Positions 7,592 through 15,308 of a DNA stretch of 64,000 nt are shown one piece after another (position 1 is the stretch's first letter; the number at the start of each line of letters is the position of its first letter). A program made the translations under genes and the position numbers. The notes below the pieces were generated by a model that did no database searches, had not been told where the DNA came from, and worked only from the letters and a program-made list of their open reading frames with translations. The DNA comes from JBDSKH01 sp035495435 (lineage in GTDB: Bacteria > Actinomycetota > Actinomycetes > Actinomycetales > Microbacteriaceae). The DNA is taken from NCBI GenBank assembly GCA_035495435.1, contig DATJFV010000051.1:17934-81933 (forward strand). The letters are read 5' to 3'.

Positions 7592-8731
7592 TCAGGATGC
7601 CGCGGTCGCGTAGCTGACGAACGCCGCCTTGAGCATCGCGAGGGTCTCGGCGCTCGTCGAGGCGTGCGGGCTCAGCCGCACGGCACCCGCGCGCACGGTC
7701 GCCGTGATGCCGTGGTTGTGCAGCGACGCGGCGAGCACGGTGAGCCGGTCGGGTTCGGGCTGAAGTACGACGATCCCCGCCCGCTCCGGCTCGGCACGCG
7801 GCGAGACCACCGGGATCGCGAACTCGTCGGCCAGGTCGATGATGGCGCTCACCCGTTCCGCAACGCGGGCGTTGACCGCCGGCACCCCCACCTGGGCAAG
7901 CTCCTCCAGCGCCGCCGCCAGCCTCGCCTGGGCGACCGGGTCGGGGTTGCTGATCTGGAACTTCGCCGCCGAACGCGTCGGATCCGGCACCTCGTCCATC
8001 GGGGTGCCCTCGACGTCGGTGGCGGTGAACCCCGACCACACCGGCGTCAGGTGCTCGAGCGCGCGGTCGCTGAGGGCGAGGAACGCGTTGCCCCATCCGG
8101 CTCGTGGCCACTTCTGACCGCCGGCGACGACGATGTCGGCCGCCCCGTACGGTGCATCGACGACCCCGAAGCCCTGGGTGGCATCCACCACCAGCAGGCG
8201 ATCGCCGATCACCTGCGCGATCCCGTCGAGGTCGGCCAGGTAGCCGCTGCGGAAGTCGACCAGCGACACCGCCACGGCCACCACCGACGCGGGAAGCTCC
8301 TGACCGCGGATGCCGCCCGGCGTCACGCGCCCGGGCTCGGTGCTCATCCAGTGCGGCTGCAGCACGCCCAGCGCCTGAGCGGCGCGCGTCGCGGCGAAGG
8401 TGAGGCTCGGGAACTCGGCCGCCGACAGCGCGACACCGCCGGTGATACCGAACATGGCGTGCATCAGGCCCTGGCTGGTGTTGGGCTGGAACACCACCTG
8501 GTCGGGCCGGAAGCCGGTCAGCCGCGACACCGCCTGCTGCACCCGCTGCGACTGCACCGGCGGCATCATCGGGTCGAGGGAGCCGAACCGCGCCCGCGCC
8601 AGCAGCGGCACGAGCGCCGCCTCCTCCTCCACGACCGCCGCACCGATCGGGCCGAAGCGGGCGAAGTCGAGGTAGCCGGGCTCCTCATCGAAACGCGCGG
8701 CGTAGTCGCCGACGTTCATCGGCCCGCTCAC
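7592..8731 (-). CDS. Aminotransferase class V-fold PLP enzyme
   Basis: 379 aa. It is a fold-type I PLP enzyme of the class V (cysteine desulfurase/kynureninase-like) group. Visible features are QPNTSQGLMHAM (PLP phosphate region), VVDATQGFG (Asp contacting the pyridine N) and the internal aldimine Lys in GGQKWPRAGWG (about residue 197). There is no signal peptide. The substrate is not predictable; it lacks the active-site Cys loop of IscS/SufS types. It overlaps the upstream uppS gene by 4 bases (GTGA), so it is translationally coupled to it. Confidence 0.8.
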   Translation of the reverse strand: MSGPMNVGDYAARFDEEPGYLDFARFGPIGAAVVEEEAALVPLLARARFGSLDPMMPPVQSQRVQQAVSRLTGFRPDQVVFQPNTSQGLMHAMFGITGGVALSAAEFPSLTFAATRAAQALGVLQPHWMSTEPGRVTPGGIRGQELPASVVAVAVSLVDFRSGYLADLDGIAQVIGDRLLVVDATQGFGVVDAPYGAADIVVAGGQKWPRAGWGNAFLALSDRALEHLTPVWSGFTATDVEGTPMDEVPDPTRSAAKFQISNPDPVAQARLAAALEELAQVGVPAVNARVAERVSAIIDLADEFAIPVVSPRAEPERAGIVVLQPEPDRLTVLAASLHNHGITATVRAGAVRLSPHASTSAETLAMLKAAFVSYATAAS

Positions 8732-9513
8732 CGCCCCCAGCGCCGCTCGCGCGAGGCGTAGTCGCGCAGCGCGCGCAGGAAGTCGACCTCGCGCAGGTCG
8801 GGGCCCAGAGCCTCGACGAAGTAGAACTCGCTGTGCGCGCTCTGCCAGAGCATGAAGTCCGACAGCCGCTGCTCACCCGAGGTGCGGATGATGAGGTCGG
8901 GGTCGGGCTGGCCCTGCGTGTAGAGGTGGTCGCCGATGAGCTCCGGGGTGAGGATCTCGGCGAGATCGTCGATCGAGCCACCCCCCTTGCCGTGGTCGCG
9001 CACGATGCTGCGCATCGCATCCGCGATCTCTCGTCGCCCGCCGTAGCCGACCGCCAGATTGACGTGCAGGCCGGTGTTGGATGCGGTGCGGGCCTCGGCG
9101 GCGGAGAGCGCCGCGGTCAGCTCGGGCGGCAGGTTCTCGGTGGTGCCGACATGCTGAATGCGCCAGTTCGCGGCGCGGGAGAGGTCGTCGGCCAGATCGG
9201 CGATGATCTCGAACAGCTGCGCCAGTTCGTCGGGGCTGCGGCCCGTCAGGTTGTCGGCGGACAGCAGATAGATCGTGACGACCTTGACGCCGAGTTCATC
9301 GCACCAGCCGAGGAACTCGCGCATCTTCTCGGCGCCCGCCCGGTGCCCGTGCGCCTCGGTCTCGAGCGCCCGCTCGCGGGCCCAACGGCGGTTGCCGTCG
9401 ATGATCATGGCCACGTGACGCGGCCGCGGAGCGTCGGCGATCGACCGGCGCAGACGCGCCGAGTAGAGGCCATACAGAAGTCCGGTGCCCCGGGGTCCTC
9501 TGCGTTCACGCAC
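8728..9513 (-). CDS. uppS: Isoprenyl transferase (undecaprenyl diphosphate synthase family)
   Basis: 261 aa. It is a cis-prenyltransferase that condenses isopentenyl diphosphate onto an allylic diphosphate to make the polyprenyl carrier for peptidoglycan and other wall polymers. Signature blocks are MIIDGNRRWAR (catalytic Asp), GHRAGAEKMREF, RTSGEQRLSDFMLWQ and SEFYFVE. In Actinobacteria two such enzymes (decaprenyl and short Z,E-farnesyl types) occur; which one this is cannot be decided here. The start is the GTG 6 bases after a TAACGT hexamer. Confidence 0.93.
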   Translation of the reverse strand: MRERRGPRGTGLLYGLYSARLRRSIADAPRPRHVAMIIDGNRRWARERALETEAHGHRAGAEKMREFLGWCDELGVKVVTIYLLSADNLTGRSPDELAQLFEIIADLADDLSRAANWRIQHVGTTENLPPELTAALSAAEARTASNTGLHVNLAVGYGGRREIADAMRSIVRDHGKGGGSIDDLAEILTPELIGDHLYTQGQPDPDLIIRTSGEQRLSDFMLWQSAHSEFYFVEALGPDLREVDFLRALRDYASRERRWGR

Positions 9514-9519
9514 GCGACA

Positions 9520-9525
9520 ACGTTA
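9520..9525 (-). promoter_or_regulatory. Leaderless -10 element (TAACGT) for uppS
   Basis: On the minus strand TAACGT is followed by six bases (TGTCGC) and the GTG at 9513. Confidence 0.65.
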
Positions 9526-9559
9526 CCCGGCGCACAGGGAACCCCCTGGACGCAGGCCG

Positions 9560-9565
9560 TACTGT
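9560..9565 (+). promoter_or_regulatory. Leaderless -10 element (TACTGT) for the hemolysin III gene
   Basis: TACTGT, six bases (GGCTGC), then the ATG at 9572. This fixes the start downstream of longer open-frame alternatives. Confidence 0.65.
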
Positions 9566-9571
9566 GGCTGC

Positions 9572-10315
9572 ATGCCTGCTGCGCGCTCACCCATCGAGGA
9601 ACCGGCGGTCGGGCGCGACCGCGACCTGCCCAACATCCCGCTGCTCGACGACGCGATCGACCACGAACCGCAGACCGAGCAGAAGCCGACCTGGCGCGGC
9701 TGGATCCACGCCGGCACCTTCCCGCTCGCGATCGTTCTCGGCGTGGTGCTGATCGTGCTGTCCGACGGGGCCGCGGCCAAGACCGCCTCGGCGATCTTCA
9801 TGGCCAGCTCACTGCTGCTGTTCGGCATCTCGGCCGTGTATCACCGGTTCAACTGGAAGCCCTCGACCAAGGCGGTGTTCCGCCGGCTCGACCACTCCAA
9901 CATCTTCCTGCTCATCGCAGGCACCTACACCCCGCTCGCGATCGACGCGCTGGACTACCCGAAGAACGCGATCCTGCTCTCCATCATCTGGGGCGGGGCG
10001 CTGCTGGGCATCCTCTCGCGCATCTTCTGGCTGAAAGCGCCGCGCTGGTCCTATGTGGTGCTGTACATCGCACTCGGCTGGGCCGCGATGCTCTACATCG
10101 TCGACCTGGTGAACGCGAACGTCGCCACCATGGTGCTGGTGCTGATCGGCGGAGTCTCATACACCGTGGGCGCGATGTTCTACGCGTTCAAGCGCCCCAA
10201 CCCGGTGCCGGGGGTGTTCGGATTCCATGAGCTGTTCCACACCTGCACGGTCATCGCGTTCCTGTGCCACTGGACCGGCATCCTGCTGATCGCGATGAAC
10301 CCGGTCACCGGCTAG
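9572..10315 (+). CDS. Hemolysin III / PAQR family membrane protein
   Basis: 247 aa. A hydrophilic N-terminus of about 45 residues is followed by seven predicted membrane helices. PAQR/HlyIII hallmarks are present: SAVYHRFNW (first metal-binding His), LDHSNIFLLIAGTYTPL (Asp-Ser/Asn motif) and FHELFHTCTV (second His pair). These form the zinc hydrolase-like site of the family; the bacterial function (YqfA/TrhA-like) concerns membrane homeostasis. The stop TAG overlaps the stop of the facing small gene through a shared CTAG. Confidence 0.9.
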   Translation: MPAARSPIEEPAVGRDRDLPNIPLLDDAIDHEPQTEQKPTWRGWIHAGTFPLAIVLGVVLIVLSDGAAAKTASAIFMASSLLLFGISAVYHRFNWKPSTKAVFRRLDHSNIFLLIAGTYTPLAIDALDYPKNAILLSIIWGGALLGILSRIFWLKAPRWSYVVLYIALGWAAMLYIVDLVNANVATMVLVLIGGVSYTVGAMFYAFKRPNPVPGVFGFHELFHTCTVIAFLCHWTGILLIAMNPVTG

Positions 10316-10545
10316 CGGTCCTCGCCAGCTGCTTTCTCCTCGTCTGCCGCTTTCTCCTCGTCGGCGAGCTGCTGCTGCACCTGGGCGCGGTAGTTCACGC
10401 GGCGGATGCGGCGCACCATGTCGATGATCAGCAGGATCACCGCGATGATCACCGCGATGGTGAGCACGAAACCCCAGATGCCCGGGCCGACCGAGTTCGG
10501 GTCGAAACCGGGCGTGGGGGTCGGCGTCGGGATCGCGGTCAGCAC
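10312..10545 (-). CDS. Small single-pass membrane protein with charged repeat tail
   Basis: 77 aa, GTG start. A Pro/Thr-rich outer segment (TPTPTPG) is followed by one membrane helix at about residues 25-45 (FVLTIAVIIAVILLIIDMV), a basic RRIRRVNYRAQ stretch, and an acidic/Lys tail in which ADEEKA is repeated. No family is recognised. It is divergent from the DUF4307 gene over only 17 bp, with overlapping -10 sequences, and convergent with the hemolysin III gene. Confidence 0.75.
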   Translation of the reverse strand: MLTAIPTPTPTPGFDPNSVGPGIWGFVLTIAVIIAVILLIIDMVRRIRRVNYRAQVQQQLADEEKAADEEKAAGEDR

Positions 10546-10550
10546 GATGA

Positions 10551-10557
10551 CAGACTA
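10551..10557. promoter_or_regulatory. Overlapping divergent -10 elements
   Basis: Minus strand: TAGTCT (10557-10552), six bases, GTG at 10545. Plus strand: CAGACT (10551-10556), six bases, GTG at 10563. The plus-strand hexamer is a weaker match, so that half is tentative. Confidence 0.5.
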
Positions 10558-10562
10558 TCCGG

Positions 10563-10961
10563 GTGAGCAGCACGCGCCTCGAGGACCGGTACGGGCGCAC
10601 GCCCGAGCGGCGTCGGCGCACCCGGCTGATCGCGATCCTCGCCGCCGCCGGCGTGGTGGTCGTGGTGGTCGCCTGGGTGCTGTGGGTGGGTCTCTTCGGG
10701 CCCGCAGCATCGCTCGGGTCACGCGATCTGGGCTACGTCGTGCAGGGCGACGACGCGATCGAGGTGCGCTACGAGGTGACGATGGATGCCGGGGACACCG
10801 CCTCCTGCGCACTGCAGGCGCTGAACTCCGATTTCGGCATCGTCGGCTGGAAAGTGGTCGACGTCCCCGCCTCGGATCAGGGCACACGGCAGTTCCAGCA
10901 GACGCTGGTGACCTCCGAAGAGGCTGTCACCGGCTTGATCTACCGTTGCTGGCTGACCTAG
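10563..10961 (+). CDS. DUF4307 domain-containing membrane protein
   Basis: 132 aa. It has a basic N-terminus (RYGRTPERRRRTR), one membrane helix at about residues 24-43, then a small extracytoplasmic domain with two Cys (TASCALQALNSDF and IYRCWLT). This layout, length and position directly before greA match DUF4307, an actinobacterial family of unknown role. A terminator hairpin separates it from greA. Confidence 0.85.
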   Translation: MSSTRLEDRYGRTPERRRRTRLIAILAAAGVVVVVVAWVLWVGLFGPAASLGSRDLGYVVQGDDAIEVRYEVTMDAGDTASCALQALNSDFGIVGWKVVDVPASDQGTRQFQQTLVTSEEAVTGLIYRCWLT

Positions 10962-10975
10962 GCTTCTCTGTCAAC

Positions 10976-11006
10976 GAGACCGGCCACCGGCCGGTCTCTT
11001 CCGTTT
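10976..11006 (+). terminator. Intrinsic terminator between DUF4307 gene and greA
   Basis: A perfect 10-bp stem, GAGACCGGCC / GGCCGGTCTC, with a 3-base loop (ACC) is followed by TTCCGTTTGT. It lies 15 bases after the DUF4307 stop and ends about 14 bases before greA. Confidence 0.75.
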
Positions 11007-11010
11007 GTAT

Positions 11011-11015
11011 TGGAG
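11011..11015 (+). promoter_or_regulatory. Ribosome binding site of greA
   Basis: TGGAG sits 5 bases before the ATG at 11021. With it, greA is one of the few genes here with a clear leader and ribosome binding site. Confidence 0.5.
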
Positions 11016-11020
11016 TACCC

Positions 11021-11512
11021 ATGTCCGACGCACCTGCCACCACCTGGCTGACGCAGGAGTCCTACGACCGCCTGAGCGCCGAGCTCGAGGAGCTGAGCGG
11101 TCCCGCGCGCGCCGACATCGCCAAGAAGATCGAGGCGGCCCGCGAAGAGGGCGACCTGAAAGAGAACGGCGGCTACCATGCCGCCAAAGACGAGCAGGGC
11201 AAGATCGAGGCCCGCATTCGCCAGCTCACCGAGCTGCTGCGCACCGCCACCGTCGGTGAGGCGCCCGAGAGCCACGGCGTGGTCGAGGTGGGCACCGTGG
11301 TGACCGCCAAGATCGCCGGCGACACGAGCGTCTTCCTGCTCGGCAGCCGCGAGATCGCCGACGACGCCAGCGACATCGACGTCTACCCGGCCACCAGCCC
11401 GCTCGGCCAAGCCATCCTCGGCCTCAAGGTCGGCGAGTCGGCCAGCTACACCGCCCCCTCGGGCAAAGAGATCTCCGTCGAGATCACCCAGGTCGACACC
11501 TACCGCGGATAA
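11021..11512 (+). CDS. greA: Transcription elongation factor GreA
   Basis: 163 aa, normal length. It rescues backtracked RNA polymerase by stimulating cleavage of the nascent RNA. The N-terminal coiled coil (about residues 10-80) carries the acidic tip of the finger (REEGDLKENGGYHAA). The C-terminal FKBP-like domain ends with SPLGQAILGLKVGESASYTAPSG. The start is placed after the terminator hairpin, where a TGGAG stretch precedes the ATG; in-frame codons further upstream would lie in the DUF4307 gene. Confidence 0.96.
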   Translation: MSDAPATTWLTQESYDRLSAELEELSGPARADIAKKIEAAREEGDLKENGGYHAAKDEQGKIEARIRQLTELLRTATVGEAPESHGVVEVGTVVTAKIAGDTSVFLLGSREIADDASDIDVYPATSPLGQAILGLKVGESASYTAPSGKEISVEITQVDTYRG

Positions 11513-11518
11513 CCGCGT

Positions 11519-12829
11519 CTAGAAGTCCACGCGGGGCCGATACCCGGCATCCCGGAGCTTGCCGAGCACCAGCTCGGCGTGCTCCGGGCCACGGGTCTCG
11601 ATGTGCAGCTCCAACTCCACCTCGCTGATCTGCAGGCCGCCGCCGTGCCGGGTGTGCAACACCTCGACGACGTTGGCGTTCGCCTCGGCGACCAGTTCGG
11701 CCGTGCGGGCGAGCTGACCCGGCCGGTCGGGCAGCGGGATGCGGATGCGCAGGTAGCGCTCCGAGGCGATCAGACCGCGGCTGATGACGCGTTCCATCAC
11801 CATCGGATCGATGTTGCCCCCGGAGAGGATGATCACCGTCGGACCGGTCACCGCATAGGCGCCCACGAGTGCCGCGGCGACCCCGACGGCGCCGGCGGGC
11901 TCGACAACCAGCTTGGCGCGTTCGAGTAGGACGACGAGCGCGCGGGCGATCACATCGTCGGCGACGGTGACCACCTCATCCACCGTGTCGCGGATGATGT
12001 CGAAGTTGAGCGCGCCCGGGCGCCCGACCAGGATGCCGTCGGCGATCGTCGGGGCCGTGGCGATCGCGATCGGCTCCCCCGCGGCGAGAGACGGCGGATA
12101 CGACGCGGCGTTGTCTGCCTGAACGCCGATGATGCGTACGTGGCGGCCGAGCTCCGGCTCGAGCTGGGCGAACGTTGTCGCGATGCCCGAGATCAGGCCT
12201 CCCCCGCCGATCGGCACCACCACATTCTCGACCTCCGGAAACTGCTCGAGGATCTCGAGAGCCAGCGTGCCCTGACCGGCCACCACATCCGGATGGTCGA
12301 ACGGCGGGATGATGATGGCGCCGGTGCGCTCGGCGAACTCGGCCGCGGCACGCAGGGTCTCGTCGACGACGTGCCCGTGCAGCACCACCTCGGCGCCATA
12401 GTTGCGGGTGGCCTGCAGTTTGGGCAGCGCAACACCCACCGGCATGAAGATGGTGGCGGCGATGCCGAGCTCGCGCGCCGCGAGCGCCACACCCTGGGCA
12501 TGGTTGCCCGCCGAGGCCGCCACGACACCGCGCGCCTTCTGCTCGGGGCTCAGCTGCGACAGCAGGTTGTAGGCGCCGCGGATCTTGTACGAGCCGGTGC
12601 GCTGCAGGTTCTCGGCCTTCAGGCGCACGTCGACGCCGAGCAGTTCGCGCAGGTAGCGCGAGGTCTCCATCGGGGTGACATCGACCACCGCCGAGACGCG
12701 CGTCCGCGCCTCGCGGATCTCGGCGAGGCTCGGGCCCGGGAGGGAGCGGGCGGCGGGCTCAGTCGACACGGGCTCAGTCGACACGGGCTCAGCGGACACG
12801 GGCTCAGTGGACACGGGCTCAGCGGACAC
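11519..12829 (-). CDS. ilvA: Threonine ammonia-lyase (dehydratase) with C-terminal ACT domain
   Basis: 436 aa if the first GTG is used. It is a PLP enzyme converting L-threonine to 2-oxobutanoate and ammonia, the first step to isoleucine. The PLP Lys lies in RTGSYKIRGAYNLL, the glycine-rich phosphate loop is VVPIGGGGLISG, and an ACT regulatory domain covers about the last 80 residues (IPLPDRPGQLARTAELV). The first 25 residues are five S-A/T-E-P-V repeats, encoded by five 15-bp units. Each unit contains an in-frame GTG, so the true start is uncertain. It overlaps the AI-2E gene's 3' end by 11 bases. Confidence 0.93.
   Translation of the reverse strand: MSAEPVSTEPVSAEPVSTEPVSTEPAARSLPGPSLAEIREARTRVSAVVDVTPMETSRYLRELLGVDVRLKAENLQRTGSYKIRGAYNLLSQLSPEQKARGVVAASAGNHAQGVALAARELGIAATIFMPVGVALPKLQATRNYGAEVVLHGHVVDETLRAAAEFAERTGAIIIPPFDHPDVVAGQGTLALEILEQFPEVENVVVPIGGGGLISGIATTFAQLEPELGRHVRIIGVQADNAASYPPSLAAGEPIAIATAPTIADGILVGRPGALNFDIIRDTVDEVVTVADDVIARALVVLLERAKLVVEPAGAVGVAAALVGAYAVTGPTVIILSGGNIDPMVMERVISRGLIASERYLRIRIPLPDRPGQLARTAELVAEANANVVEVLHTRHGGGLQISEVELELHIETRGPEHAELVLGKLRDAGYRPRVDF
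12755..12829. repeat. Five tandem 15-bp units at the 5' end of ilvA
   Basis: Units read (coding strand) GTG-TC(C/G)-(G/A)CT-GAG-CCC. They are in frame, encode (M/V)S(A/T)EP, and each offers a potential GTG start codon. Confidence 0.85.
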
Positions 12830-14006
12830 GGGACGCCCGCGCCTTCGTCGGAGGAATCAGGTCGGCGACGCTCGGATGCGGGTGCGTGCGCCACTCGCCA
12901 CGGGCGATGTAGCCGATCATGACGTTGAGCACCGCGATGAACGGAACCGCGAACAGAGCACCCGGAATGCCGCCGATGAAGCCGCCGGTGGCGACTCCGA
13001 GCACGACCGCGACCGGGTGCACCTTGATCGCCGTCCCGATGATCAGGGGCTGCAGCACATGGCCCTCGAGCTGCTGCACCAGGATGACGATGCCGAGCAT
13101 GATGATCGCCGGAATCGGTCCGAGATACACCAGCGCGACGAACACCGCGAAGACCCCGGTGACGACCGCCCCCACGACCGGGATGAACGAGGCCAGGAAG
13201 ACGGCGATCGCGATCGGGATGACGAGCGGGAAGCCGCCATAGAACAGGCCCAGGATGAACGCGCCGAGACCGATGCCGACCGCGTCGATGAAGGCCACCA
13301 GCAGCTGGACCTGGACGAACGCCTTCAGCGTCACCCACCCGGCCTCCGCCGCGCCGACGACCGCCGCGCGCGAGCGCGCCGGGAAGAGCCGCGCGACCCA
13401 GGAGAACATGCCGCGGCCGTCGATCAGGATGAAGAGCGTCGTGAACAACGCGATCAGTGCCCCGGCGAGGACGTGGAGCAGAGAGGTGCCGACAGTGAGA
13501 GCACCCGACAGCAGTGTCGACGAACTGGCGTTCAGCGCATCGAGCCCCTGCTGCACGTAGGCGTCGATGTCGGCGTGGCTGAGGCTGAACGGCGGCCCGC
13601 TCAACCAGGTCACGAAGTCGTCGTACTTGGTCACCGTCTGCGACTGCAGCTCGGGGAACCCACGGCGCACGAAGATCACGACCACGGTGATGAGTCCCGC
13701 GATCACGACCAGGAGGCCCACCTCGCACACCGCGACCGCCAGACCCCGTGGCCAGCGATGCGCCACCAGCCAGTTCTTCAGCGGCACCAGCAGCGCCGCG
13801 AGCAGGATCGCGACGAACACCGGCACGGTGACATCGCGCAGCAGCGCCACCAGCAACCCGACGAGCGCGATCAGCGCCGCGACCACCAGGATGCGCCACG
13901 ACCAGGCAGCGGCCACGCGCATGCCGGGAGCGACCCGGTCATCCACCTCGGCGGCGGACAGGCTCACGGATGTGTCGGGGGACGGCTTCTTGGGGCGCAG
14001 CGCCAT
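12819..14006 (-). CDS. AI-2E family transporter
   Basis: 395 aa. It is a polytopic membrane protein of the AI-2E/TqsA exporter superfamily. There are about eight helices: pairs near residues 35-75, one near 85-105, a large soluble loop (about 110-170), then LLHVLAGALIALFTTLFILIDG, and the conserved C-terminal GFIGGIPGALFAVPFIAVLNV segment. The substrate is unproven; members export autoinducer-2 or sodium ions. ATG at 14006 is chosen because TAGACT lies 7 bases upstream. ilvA follows with an 11-bp overlap. Confidence 0.88.
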   Translation of the reverse strand: MALRPKKPSPDTSVSLSAAEVDDRVAPGMRVAAAWSWRILVVAALIALVGLLVALLRDVTVPVFVAILLAALLVPLKNWLVAHRWPRGLAVAVCEVGLLVVIAGLITVVVIFVRRGFPELQSQTVTKYDDFVTWLSGPPFSLSHADIDAYVQQGLDALNASSSTLLSGALTVGTSLLHVLAGALIALFTTLFILIDGRGMFSWVARLFPARSRAAVVGAAEAGWVTLKAFVQVQLLVAFIDAVGIGLGAFILGLFYGGFPLVIPIAIAVFLASFIPVVGAVVTGVFAVFVALVYLGPIPAIIMLGIVILVQQLEGHVLQPLIIGTAIKVHPVAVVLGVATGGFIGGIPGALFAVPFIAVLNVMIGYIARGEWRTHPHPSVADLIPPTKARASRVR

Positions 14007-14013
14007 GCAGGCA

Positions 14014-14019
14014 AGTCTA
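14014..14019 (-). promoter_or_regulatory. Leaderless -10 element (TAGACT) for the AI-2E transporter gene
   Basis: On the minus strand TAGACT is followed by seven bases (TGCCTGC) and the ATG at 14006. Confidence 0.65.
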
Positions 14020-14081
14020 GGCAGCGGCGGATGCAGGCGACGCCGCGACGGGGGCGCCCACCGGGTGTCCGGGGTCGTCAT

Positions 14082-14087
14082 TACGCT
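14082..14087 (+). promoter_or_regulatory. Leaderless -10 element (TACGCT) for the YcaQ-like gene
   Basis: TACGCT, six bases (CGAGCG), then the GTG at 14094. Confidence 0.65.
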
Positions 14088-14093
14088 CGAGCG

Positions 14094-15308
14094 GTGGACT
14101 CTCTGTCGGCTGCGACCGCACGCCGGGTGGCGCTCGCGGCGCAGGGCTTCGGGCGGCCGCGTCCCGGCGCCGACGGGGGCACAGTCGGCACCCGGCACCT
14201 CAACCTCGCGCTGCGGCGACTGCAGGTGCTGCAACTCGACTCCGTCAACGTGCTCGAGCGCAGCCACTACCTGCCGCTGCTCGCCCGGCTCGGCCCCTAC
14301 GACAAGACCCTGCTCGACCGGCTCACGTTCCGGCGGCGCGGGCCCTACCTCGAGTACTGGGCGCACGAAGCGGCCCTGATCCCCGTCGAGGACTGGGCGC
14401 TGTTCCGGTTCCGCATGCAGTTCTGGCGCGACTGGATGGAGGCCAAGACGCCCGACTGGTTCCAGGCCCACGACGCCACCCTGACGCGCCTCAAAGCCGA
14501 ACTGGCGGCGCGCGGACCGCTTCCCGCGTCGGCGTTCGAGCGGGAGGCCGAGCGGGCCCGCGGCCCCTGGTGGGACTGGGATGAGGTCAAACGCGGGCTC
14601 GAGCGACTGTTCCGGGTGGGCGAACTGGTGTCGGCGGGCCGCACGGGCTTCGAGCGCGTCTACGCGCTGCCCGAGCAGGTGCTTCCGGCGGAGGTGCTCG
14701 AGCGGGAGGTGCCCGAGGAGGAGGCGAAGTACGAGCTGATGCGCCGCTCGGCGATCGCCCACGGCATCGGCACCCTGAACGACCTGGCCGACTATTTCCG
14801 CATCAAGCCCACCCGTGCCCGCGCGGCGCTCGAGCGACTCCTCGACGAGGGCGAGGTGCGCCCGGTGACAGTGCCGGGATGGGGGAAGCCGGCGTACCTG
14901 CACAAAAACGCCCGCATCCCGCGACGCATCGAGGCGGCGGCGCTGCTGTCACCCTTCGACCCGGTCGTCTGGGAACGCGACCGGGCGCTGCGCATGTTCG
15001 GGTTCCACTATCGCATCGAGATCTACACACCGGCGCACAAGCGCGTGTACGGGTACTACACCCTGCCCCTGCTCATCGACGACCAGCTGGTCGGCCGCAT
15101 CGACCTGAAGAACGACCGCCAGGCCCGCGTGCTGCGCGTGCAGTCGGCGTGGCGCGAGGCGGCGCACACTGTCGACGTGTCACGCGTCGTGCCGGTTCTT
15201 CACGAGATCGCCGGATGGCAGGGCTGCGAGTCGATCGAGGTGGTCGATCGCGGGGACCTCGCCCGCGAACTGGCCTCCGAGCTCGGTCAGGGCTTGTCGG
15301 GCCAGTAA
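14094..15308 (+). CDS. Winged-helix DNA glycosylase of the YcaQ/AlkX (HTH_42) family
   Basis: 404 aa. Family members such as E. coli YcaQ remove alkylated bases and unhook interstrand DNA crosslinks. The catalytic QxD motif of the YcaQ branch is present in VLQLDSVNV (about residue 45). The rest is typical: LLARLGPYDKTLLDRL, FRRRGPYLEYWAHEAALIP, then winged-helix and beta domains ending with LSPFDPVVWERDRALRMFGFHYRIE. The GTG start follows from the leaderless promoter. The last 22 bp overlap the facing gene. There is no natural-product cluster nearby of the kind AlkZ relatives protect against. Confidence 0.88.
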   Translation: MDSLSAATARRVALAAQGFGRPRPGADGGTVGTRHLNLALRRLQVLQLDSVNVLERSHYLPLLARLGPYDKTLLDRLTFRRRGPYLEYWAHEAALIPVEDWALFRFRMQFWRDWMEAKTPDWFQAHDATLTRLKAELAARGPLPASAFEREAERARGPWWDWDEVKRGLERLFRVGELVSAGRTGFERVYALPEQVLPAEVLEREVPEEEAKYELMRRSAIAHGIGTLNDLADYFRIKPTRARAALERLLDEGEVRPVTVPGWGKPAYLHKNARIPRRIEAAALLSPFDPVVWERDRALRMFGFHYRIEIYTPAHKRVYGYYTLPLLIDDQLVGRIDLKNDRQARVLRVQSAWREAAHTVDVSRVVPVLHEIAGWQGCESIEVVDRGDLARELASELGQGLSGQ

